Assembly (NCBI GenBank): GCA_021324035.1
Contig: JAJPJU010000071.1
Location: forward strand, 1 to 11,983
Length of the DNA: 11,983 bases
Direction: 5' to 3'
Source: Spartobacteria bacterium
Lineage (GTDB): Bacteria > Verrucomicrobiota > Verrucomicrobiia > Chthoniobacterales > UBA10450
Positions 7,486 to 11,983 of this stretch are shown here, piece by piece. Each line of letters begins with the position of its first letter. Position 1 is the stretch's first letter. Made by a program: the position numbers and the translations under genes. A model generated the notes under the pieces. That model worked only from the letters and a program-made list of their open reading frames with translations. It ran no database searches and was not told where the DNA came from.

Positions 7486-9246
7486 TCAATGGCGTGAAGA
7501 ACTGGTTAAGGCAACTCGCTCCACTGGAGTGGCCCGACGGATTTCCTCATGCGGCTCAAGATCGAGATAACGCGCCGCCTTTTCGGCGATGTGTGAAAAA
7601 ATGGGACCGGCAACGGCGCCGCCGTAGTTTTGTTCCGGTTTTGTCTGGGCGTCGTCCAGCACAACCAATCCAACAAATTCGGGATGGTCGGCCGGCAGAT
7701 AGCCGCAGAACGAAACGACTTCCTTGCCCTTCTCGTATCCGCCGTGCGGCCCAACTTTTTGAGCGGTGCCGGTTTTTCCGGCAATAGTAAATCCGGGAAC
7801 AGCCGCCGCCGCAGCGGTCCCCCGATCGCTCACGACGCCGCGCAACGCGGTGCCGATCTGGGTCGCGGTTTGCGGCGAAATGACCTGTCGCAAAACGATC
7901 GGCTTCAGGGTGCTGATCGTTTTGCCGTCTGCGGTGGTGATTGATTTCACGATGCGCGGGGTCATTAATTTCCCGCCGTTGGCGATCGCACACATCGCGG
8001 TCGCCATTTGCAAAGGCGTGACGCCGATTTCGTGACCCATCGGAATATGTGTGATCGAAATTTTGCTCCAGGATTGGGGGGGGCGGATCAGTCCCGGAAT
8101 TTCGCCCGGAAGCTCGATTCCGGTGCGATCTCCAAAGCCAAAGCGGCGAATGTATTCGTAGAATTTTTGATCGCCGAGATTAACCGCCATTTTTGCGGCC
8201 CCGATGTTGCTCGACTTCACCAGAATGTCTTTGACGCTGAGATCGCCGAACGCGGCGTGATCGTGGAGGGGGGTGCCGCCGTAGTTCCACATGCCGTTCT
8301 CGCAAAAGATGTAGGAATCGAGACCGAACTTGTGTTCGTTGAGTGCCGCCGCCGCGGTCACGATTTTGAAAGTGGAGCCTGGCTCCATCATGTCGCAGAT
8401 CGCGCGGTTCTTCATTTGTTCCGGCTTCGCGTCGGAGCGTTTGTTTAAGTCGAACGCCGGCCGGTTCGCCATCGCCAGGATTTCGCCGGTCTGCGGTCGC
8501 ATGAGAATAATGGTGGCTTTCTTCGGCGAATATTGATGCATCGCGGCATCGATTTCGTTTTCGACGATATTCTGCAGGTTCAGGTCGATGGTGAGATGAA
8601 CCTCGTAACCATTGCGCGGCGCGCGTTCCTGGCCGCGGTAGAGGACAATTTCCTGGCCGGCGCGATTATGCTCGATGTAGCGATAACCGTCCTGCCCGCG
8701 CAGATATTCATCGAGCGAACCTTCAACGCCCTGGATTCCTTTGTGCTCGAAATCGGTGAACCCAATGACGTGGCAAAGCATCACGCCATTCGGATAAATG
8801 CGTGTCGCGTCCTGCTCGAAATAAACTCCGCGCAGATTCTTGGCCCGGAGTTGTTGCCGCAAAGGGTCGGCAATTGCTTTCGCGACTTCGCGTTTCAAAA
8901 CGATGTAGCGTCGGTCGGTGTGCAGCTTCTCGGAAACCTCGCCGCGCGGAAGTTGCAGTTCCTTACTGACCAGGTCCACCGTCGTCTCGACGTCGGTAAG
9001 ATGACTGGCATCAGCCACAACCGTCTCGACCGGAACGTTGTCGGCCAGGACCTCGTTGTTCGCATCGAGAATAGTTCCGCGCTCGGCGAAGATCGGCTGC
9101 TTGATGACGTGCTTCTCAGCCGCGAGACCCGCGTACTCGTCGTGCTTGACCATCTGGAGATAGATCAGGCGAAACGAAAACAGGCTGAAAAGCAGGATGA
9201 AGCCGAGGCAGATGATGGCGCATCTTGTCCGGCTGTTCCATTTCAT
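7486..9246 (-). CDS. ftsI: FtsI (PBP3-type), septal peptidoglycan D,D-transpeptidase
   Basis: Class B penicillin-binding protein of 586 aa that cross-links septal peptidoglycan, working with FtsW. A short cytoplasmic N-terminus is followed by one TM segment (about 8-30, CAIICLGFILLFSLFSF). The pedestal domain begins FAERGTILDANNEVLA (53-68). The transpeptidase domain has all three active-site motifs: SxxK as PGSTFK (S291, K294), SxN as KSSN (345-347) and KTGT (491-494). FGFGDRTGIELPGE (369-382) and SITHIPMGHEIGVTPLQMA (397-415) are further class B signatures. There are no C-terminal PASTA domains. The start overlaps the ftsL-like stop as ATGA. FtsI rather than PBP2 or a sporulation paralogue is indicated by the dcw position. 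An uninterrupted run of eight C's (minus strand) lies in the codons for the RPP at about 388-390, and the frame is intact. Confidence 0.96.
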   Translation of the reverse strand: MKWNSRTRCAIICLGFILLFSLFSFRLIYLQMVKHDEYAGLAAEKHVIKQPIFAERGTILDANNEVLADNVPVETVVADASHLTDVETTVDLVSKELQLPRGEVSEKLHTDRRYIVLKREVAKAIADPLRQQLRAKNLRGVYFEQDATRIYPNGVMLCHVIGFTDFEHKGIQGVEGSLDEYLRGQDGYRYIEHNRAGQEIVLYRGQERAPRNGYEVHLTIDLNLQNIVENEIDAAMHQYSPKKATIILMRPQTGEILAMANRPAFDLNKRSDAKPEQMKNRAICDMMEPGSTFKIVTAAAALNEHKFGLDSYIFCENGMWNYGGTPLHDHAAFGDLSVKDILVKSSNIGAAKMAVNLGDQKFYEYIRRFGFGDRTGIELPGEIPGLIRPPQSWSKISITHIPMGHEIGVTPLQMATAMCAIANGGKLMTPRIVKSITTADGKTISTLKPIVLRQVISPQTATQIGTALRGVVSDRGTAAAAAVPGFTIAGKTGTAQKVGPHGGYEKGKEVVSFCGYLPADHPEFVGLVVLDDAQTKPEQNYGGAVAGPIFSHIAEKAARYLDLEPHEEIRRATPVERVALTSSSRH

Positions 9247-9605
9247 CTCGAGCTCCGCGAATTCGAGACAGGTTGAATGGCGTCGTCGGGATTGCGATTC
9301 GGGATGCTGAGTCGAACGATGTTGTGCTCGGCGATCGGAATCATCTTCAGATAGCCTTCCTTCAACCGCCGTTGCAGGGCCGCGCGAGAGGTGAGGGCAG
9401 CGATTTGCGCGCTGGCCACTTCATTTTGCTGCTTCAGGTTTGTCACTTCGGTCTCCAACGCCTTTTTGCGATCGCCCAAATGATAAAGTTGAAGCGTGAG
9501 ATAGACGTAGATCAGCCCCGTCACCGCCAGGAATCCGGTGAGGACAATCCAGCGCGCGAGCGACGCAGCGTTCACTTCGTTCCAATTTCGGCGCGACCGG
9601 CTCAT
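9243..9605 (-). CDS. ftsL: FtsL-like bitopic divisome protein
   Basis: Small 120-aa protein with a short basic cytoplasmic tail (1-15), one TM segment (about 17-38, ARWIVLTGFLAVTGLIYVYL) and a heptad-like polar region (about 42-80) that should form a periplasmic coiled coil. This is the architecture of FtsL/FtsB, which bind each other and the FtsQ scaffold and help activate FtsWI. Sequence identity in this family is very low, so the call rests on size, topology and position between rsmH and ftsI, the standard ftsL slot. The start overlaps the rsmH stop as ATGA, and the stop overlaps the ftsI start in the same way. After the coiled coil a further about 40 residues end in a polar tail (NPDDAIQPVSNSRSSR). 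No separate ftsB is visible in the window. Confidence 0.82.
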   Translation of the reverse strand: MSRSRRNWNEVNAASLARWIVLTGFLAVTGLIYVYLTLQLYHLGDRKKALETEVTNLKQQNEVASAQIAALTSRAALQRRLKEGYLKMIPIAEHNIVRLSIPNRNPDDAIQPVSNSRSSR

Positions 9606-10528
9606 CCAATTTTCTCTGCAACTCTCAGTTTCGCGCTGCGTGAACGCGGGTTCATCTTGCGCTCGTCTTCACCTGGCTCGATCGGCTTGTCGGTGATCGC
9701 GCGCAGATCGTAGTCCGGATTGCGGCGCGGTTCCGGCCATTCCGGCCGATCGTTCCATTCGCGGCTGTGATCGCGGAAGAAATTTTTCACGATGCGGTCT
9801 TCCAACGAATGAAACGTGATGACGGCAATCCGTGCACCGACTTCAAGACGCGCGGTCAAAACGCGCAGGCCCTGTTCGAGCGCGCCGAGCTCGTCGTTCA
9901 CTTCCATGCGCAACGCTTGAAACGCCTGGGTCGCGGGATGGCGCCGGCCATGACGGCCCACAACCTTCTCGATCGCCTTCGCAAGTTGAAGCGTTTCAGT
10001 GAACGGCGCGTCTTTGCGCATTTTAACTATCAAAGAGGCGATCCGGCGGGCGGCAGGCTCTTCGCCGAGATCGCGAAAGATTCGGATGAGTTCTTCTTCG
10101 CTGTAGCTGTTTACCATCTGGGCCGCGTTCAACATTGATGCCGGGTCCATCCGCATATCGAGGGGACCGTTTCGCATCATGCTGAAACCGCGGTCGGCGT
10201 TCTCCAGCTGGCGCGACGAAACTCCGAGATCCAGAATTGCGCCGCCGATTTTTTGAATCCCGAGCTCATCGAGGATTTTGTCAGCGTCGCGAAAATTACT
10301 TTGGCGCAAGGTAACGCGGCCCCCATAAGAGGCGAGCTCCTCGCGGGCTTGCGCGATTGCATCCGGGTCCTGATCGAGCGCGAGCACATCGGCTCCGGCT
10401 TTGAGAATCGCTTCAGTATGTCCGCCGCCGCCGACGGTTCCATCGACAACCAGCGAGCCCGGATGCGGGGCCAGCAGTTCCACCGCTTCCGCGGCCAGCA
10501 CCGGACGATGGTAGGTAAAATCTTCCAT
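9602..10528 (-). CDS. rsmH: RsmH (MraW), 16S rRNA m4C1402 methyltransferase
   Basis: S-adenosylmethionine-dependent enzyme that N4-methylates C1402 of 16S rRNA. From the ATG at 10526-10528 it is 308 aa (E. coli protein 313). Motifs: FTYHRPVLAAEAVELL (4-19), SAM-binding VVDGTVGGGGHTEAIL (27-42), ALDQDPDAI (50-58), ILDLGVSSRQLENADRGFSM (98-117), RHPATQAFQALRMEVNDEL (196-214), AVITFHSLEDRIVKNFF (235-251) and the C-terminal NPRSRSAKLRVAEK (293-306). A longer reading from an ATG at 10601-10603 would add 25 non-conserved residues and has no Shine-Dalgarno. The chosen ATG is preceded by GGAAGAGGAG and begins exactly at the conserved FTYHRPV block. The 4-base overlap with ftsL suggests coupled translation. 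Confidence 0.95.
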   Translation of the reverse strand: MEDFTYHRPVLAAEAVELLAPHPGSLVVDGTVGGGGHTEAILKAGADVLALDQDPDAIAQAREELASYGGRVTLRQSNFRDADKILDELGIQKIGGAILDLGVSSRQLENADRGFSMMRNGPLDMRMDPASMLNAAQMVNSYSEEELIRIFRDLGEEPAARRIASLIVKMRKDAPFTETLQLAKAIEKVVGRHGRRHPATQAFQALRMEVNDELGALEQGLRVLTARLEVGARIAVITFHSLEDRIVKNFFRDHSREWNDRPEWPEPRRNPDYDLRAITDKPIEPGEDERKMNPRSRSAKLRVAEKIG

Positions 10529-10547
10529 TTGCTGCGGCTCCTCTTCC
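10526..10547 (-). promoter_or_regulatory. Strong ribosome binding site of rsmH
   Basis: The minus strand has GGAAGAGGAG, then nine bases (CCGCAGCAA) to ATG. It is the best Shine-Dalgarno I found in the cluster and decides the rsmH start at 10528 over the upstream ATG at 10603, which lacks one. It also means about 86 bases separate the mraZ stop from the rsmH start, the longest gap in the operon. Confidence 0.7.
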
Positions 10548-10614
10548 AAAACGAGCGGACCAGTGGCAAACCAAACCGGCCGCTCAAACAATAATGCGTT
10601 CATTTGCGGGTTGA

Positions 10615-11061
10615 TCACAAACCAATGACGTTGGCGACGTGTTGGTACGTCGGCGTCTCCTCCTCGTCCGCTCTCTTGCGTTTCTGCAGGTTCCAAATTT
10701 CAAACCGGCCCCGGCCGCCAACGAGGATGACTTCGCCTTTCAATCCGACTTTTTGGCAGAGATCCACCGGCAGCACGAGACGACCTTGTTTGTCGGCAGT
10801 GGTGTGCTGGGAACGAGCGTGGAGTTGGCGAAAAAAAACGCGCTTGTCGCGCGCGGAAACATTCGCATCAGCTTCGGCGGCTGCGCTCATACGAGAAAAT
10901 TCTTCAGGCGACATGACCAAAAGAAACTGGTGAGTCGCTTCCGCCAGAACGATGAATTCCTCGGCAGAACCTCGGCGCCAGCGTGCAGGAATGGTAATTC
11001 GATTTTTTTCGTCGATGAAGTGACGAAATTCCCCGGCGTAGAAGCGTTGTTCAGGTTGCAT
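10615..11061 (-). CDS. mraZ: MraZ, transcriptional regulator of the dcw operon
   Basis: DNA-binding protein of 148 aa made of two SpoVT/AbrB-type half domains. MraZ forms ring-shaped oligomers that bind direct repeats upstream of their own gene and generally repress the dcw operon. The first half has GEFRHFIDEKNRITIPARWR (10-29) with the D-x-K-x-R signature. The second half has ADKQGRLVLPVDL (89-101) followed by GLKGEVILVGGRGRFEIWN (106-124). The C-terminal 25 residues are charged and less conserved. It is the first gene of the operon and its operator repeats lie immediately upstream, at 11085-11114. No strong Shine-Dalgarno precedes the ATG (CACCCGCCA). An eight-T run (minus strand) lies within the codons for VFF (75-77), and the frame is intact. 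Confidence 0.95.
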   Translation of the reverse strand: MQPEQRFYAGEFRHFIDEKNRITIPARWRRGSAEEFIVLAEATHQFLLVMSPEEFSRMSAAAEADANVSARDKRVFFRQLHARSQHTTADKQGRLVLPVDLCQKVGLKGEVILVGGRGRFEIWNLQKRKRADEEETPTYQHVANVIGL

Positions 11062-11084
11062 TGGCGGGTGGAGATGTTTGCCAT

Positions 11085-11114
11085 TCTAACCCACTTTTCC
11101 CCACTTTTAACCAC
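11085..11114 (-). promoter_or_regulatory. MraZ operator: three 10-bp-spaced GTGG repeats
   Basis: On the minus strand three consecutive 10-base units read GTGGTTAAAA (11114-11105), GTGGGGAAAA (11104-11095) and GTGGGTTAGA (11094-11085). They are followed by a weaker ATGGCAAACA. The GTGG(G) cores are exactly one helical turn apart. Known MraZ operators are direct TGGGN repeats with 5-base spacers upstream of mraZ, and this matches in sequence, phase and position (24 bases before the mraZ ATG). Binding here would block the predicted promoter that overlaps it, giving autorepression of the operon. Confidence 0.88.
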
Positions 11115-11133
11115 CTTCCGTGCCGGCCGTCAA
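11105..11133 (-). promoter_or_regulatory. Candidate sigma-70-type promoter of the dcw operon
   Basis: On the minus strand TTGACG (11133-11128) is separated by 17 bases from TTAAAA (11110-11105). The -35 matches the consensus at five of six positions, while the -10 matches at only three. The -10 lies inside the first MraZ repeat, as expected for a repressed promoter. An alternative -10, TAGAAT (11088-11083), is a better hexamer but has no good -35 at the right distance. The transcription start is therefore uncertain. Confidence 0.45.
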
Positions 11134-11171
11134 TAAAAATTAATTGCCTTCTTTGGCCGCTGGCTGACCTC

Positions 11172-11177
11172 TAAAAT
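11172..11177 (+). promoter_or_regulatory. Candidate -10 element for the divergent gene
   Basis: TAAAAT matches the TATAAT consensus at five of six positions and lies only 14 bases before the ATG at 11192. No convincing -35 occurs at 16-18 bases, and no Shine-Dalgarno precedes the ATG. If used, the transcript would be nearly leaderless. It is a weak, single-element prediction. Confidence 0.25.
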
Positions 11178-11191
11178 ATTGCCTCGTCCCG

Positions 11192-11689
11192 ATGTCCCGC
11201 TTTTGCATTCTCCTTTCTTCCGCGCTCATCGCCGCTTTGTCCCCAGCGATAAACGCGCAAACCGCGAGTTCGGGCGACACCATCCGCGTTACGGTAAGCG
11301 TTAACGCCGACGGTTCGCGTACCACTTATAAATATGACAACGCCAAACACCAAGCCGTCGCCACCACCGCCGATGCCGACGGCAAACCGCGGGGCAAGGT
11401 TATCTACCGGATCGACGATGCCGGGCGCTTCGGCAGCGGCGTGGTTTTTGGAGCGGACGGCAAGTTCGTCTTCAAAGTCATATATAAATATGATGCCGCC
11501 GGCCGGGTGGAGCAGGAGACTCGGCTCGACAAAGGCGACTCGGTCCTGACCCGGATCGTCTACCAGTATAGCCCGGCCGGAAAACAGACCGGTTTCTCCA
11601 CTTATGATGCGAGCGGGAAATTGATCTCCGGCTCCAGTTCAACCGGATCCACCTCGTCTTCAAAGTCTCGCAAACCGGTGAGCCGGTAG
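11192..11689 (+). CDS. Secreted protein of four 26-residue YD-like repeats, function unknown
   Basis: A 165-aa protein that I cannot assign to a named function. Residues 1-22 look like a signal peptide (MSRFCILLSSALIAALSPAI, cleavage probably after INA), so it should be exported. Residues 43-146 form four units of exactly 26 residues, starting at R43, K69, K95 and R121. Each opens with a form of K-V-I-Y-x-Y-D-x-A-G-R and has a second turn of the DADGK/GADGK/DASGK type about 20 residues in. This resembles the YD/RHS-type beta-repeat family, here as a very small stand-alone protein. A Ser/Thr/Lys-rich tail (147-165) follows. There is no toxin-like C-terminal domain. The gene is divergent from mraZ and runs in the same direction as the downstream ExbB/TolQ-type gene, 52 bases away. 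The Tyr-rich repeats and signal peptide support a real gene. Confidence 0.82.
   Translation: MSRFCILLSSALIAALSPAINAQTASSGDTIRVTVSVNADGSRTTYKYDNAKHQAVATTADADGKPRGKVIYRIDDAGRFGSGVVFGADGKFVFKVIYKYDAAGRVEQETRLDKGDSVLTRIVYQYSPAGKQTGFSTYDASGKLISGSSSTGSTSSSKSRKPVSR
11318..11629 (+). repeat. Four tandem 78-bp coding repeats (26 aa each)
   Basis: The units start at 11318, 11396, 11474 and 11552 with no insertions between them. Similarity is clear at the protein level (YKYDNA, YRIDDAGR, YKYDAAGR, YQYSPAGK at the same phase) but low at the DNA level, so the duplication is old and kept for structure rather than recent. Confidence 0.75.
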
Positions 11690-11741
11690 GGCATGCCCCG
11701 GCTTGCCCGATCCTCGAAAACGGGCTAAAAGGATAGCCCCC

Positions 11742-11983
11742 ATGATTGATTACATCCAAAAGGGCGGTTTGCTCATGTGGCCCATCCTGGCCTGCAGCAT
11801 CGTCGCCATCGCGGTGTTCCTGGAGCGGTGGTTTTATTTGCACCGGGCAACGATCCACGTTGGCGAATTTCTCAAGGGTCTTTCCAATCTGATCCAGCGC
11901 CGGAACTTTGCCGAAGCACTCCACGAATCGGCGGGAACCCCTGGCCCGGTCGCCCGGGTGATCCATGCCGCGATTCTGCGTCA
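11742..11983 (+). CDS. MotA/TolQ/ExbB-family proton-channel protein, 3' end cut by window
   Basis: The first 80 codons are present. The N-terminus MIDYIQKGGLLMWPILACSI continues into one TM segment (about 9-33, ending VFLERWFYL). It is followed by a basic cytoplasmic region with NLIQRRNFAEALHESAGT and the GPVARVIHAAILR stretch typical of ExbB/TolQ proteins. ExbB and TolQ form pentameric inner-membrane channels that use the proton gradient, with ExbD or TolR, to energise TonB- or TolA-type systems across the periplasm. The start is well supported: AAAAGGA lies eight bases before the ATG. The remaining TM segments and the partner gene lie beyond the window, so ExbB and TolQ cannot be separated here. 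The 52-base gap to the upstream gene may allow co-transcription. Confidence 0.88.
   Translation, partial: MIDYIQKGGLLMWPILACSIVAIAVFLERWFYLHRATIHVGEFLKGLSNLIQRRNFAEALHESAGTPGPVARVIHAAILR

Noticed and set aside
8533..9276. A 247-codon plus-strand open frame opposite ftsI
   Set aside because: It lies wholly antisense to the well-identified ftsI and shows no recognisable motif or signal. Long antisense frames are expected in GC-rich coding DNA.
10529..10696. Longer rsmH readings starting at 10696 or 10603
   Set aside because: The extra residues overlap mraZ or lack a Shine-Dalgarno, and they are not conserved in the family. The ATG at 10528 has a strong ribosome binding site and begins at FTYHRPV.
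11689..11725. Possible terminator after the repeat-protein gene (GGGCATGCCC palindrome and a GCCCG/CGGGC pair)
   Set aside because: The palindrome has no loop of its own, the second stem is only five pairs with an 11-base loop, and neither is followed by a T run. The downstream gene has its ribosome binding site just after, so read-through is as likely.
11478..11966. A 162-codon minus-strand open frame across the repeat-protein and ExbB/TolQ genes
   Set aside because: It spans two better-supported plus-strand genes, one with a signal peptide and periodic repeats, the other with clear family motifs.

Overview
The window is most of a division and cell wall (dcw) cluster, read on the minus strand from about 11.06 kb down to base 1, plus the start of an unrelated plus-strand block at the right end. 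The base composition is moderately GC-rich. MurE carries the DNPR motif of meso-diaminopimelate-adding enzymes, and an ExbB/TolQ-type gene lies next door, so the cell is most likely a Gram-negative-type bacterium. A LysM gene inside the cluster, the style of the ExbB/TolQ protein and a GTGACGG-type heptamer repeat together suggest Verrucomicrobiota (Chthoniobacter/Spartobacteria-like). That placement is an inference from general resemblance, not a proven assignment.

Order of the minus-strand genes in the direction of transcription: mraZ, rsmH (mraW), an ftsL-like gene, ftsI (division transpeptidase), murE, murF, mraY, murD, a gene for a membrane-anchored LysM protein, ftsW, and murG, which is cut by the window edge. 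This is the classical dcw order with one insertion, the LysM gene between murD and ftsW. Four junctions are 4-base ATGA overlaps (rsmH/ftsL, ftsL/ftsI, murE/murF, murD/lysM). The other junctions are 1 to 86 bases apart, and no terminator is visible, so the block looks like one polycistronic, translationally coupled operon. MurE, MurF and MurD build the UDP-MurNAc-peptide, MraY and MurG convert it to lipid I and lipid II, and FtsW with FtsI polymerises and cross-links it at the septum. FtsL would connect these to the divisome.

The 130-base gap between mraZ and the divergent gene (11062-11191) holds a textbook MraZ operator: three GTGG-type repeats at exact 10-base spacing, overlapped by a plausible sigma-70-type promoter. 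On the plus strand a small secreted protein built of four 26-residue YD-like repeats (11192-11689) is followed by the first 80 codons of an ExbB/TolQ/MotA-family proton-channel gene that runs off the right edge.

No RNA genes, insertion sequences, CRISPR arrays or prophage genes are visible. No clearly new multi-gene system is present. The points most worth checking are the LysM bitopic protein in the dcw cluster, the 26-residue-repeat secreted protein divergent from mraZ, and a heptamer tandem repeat that has become the last codons of murF.
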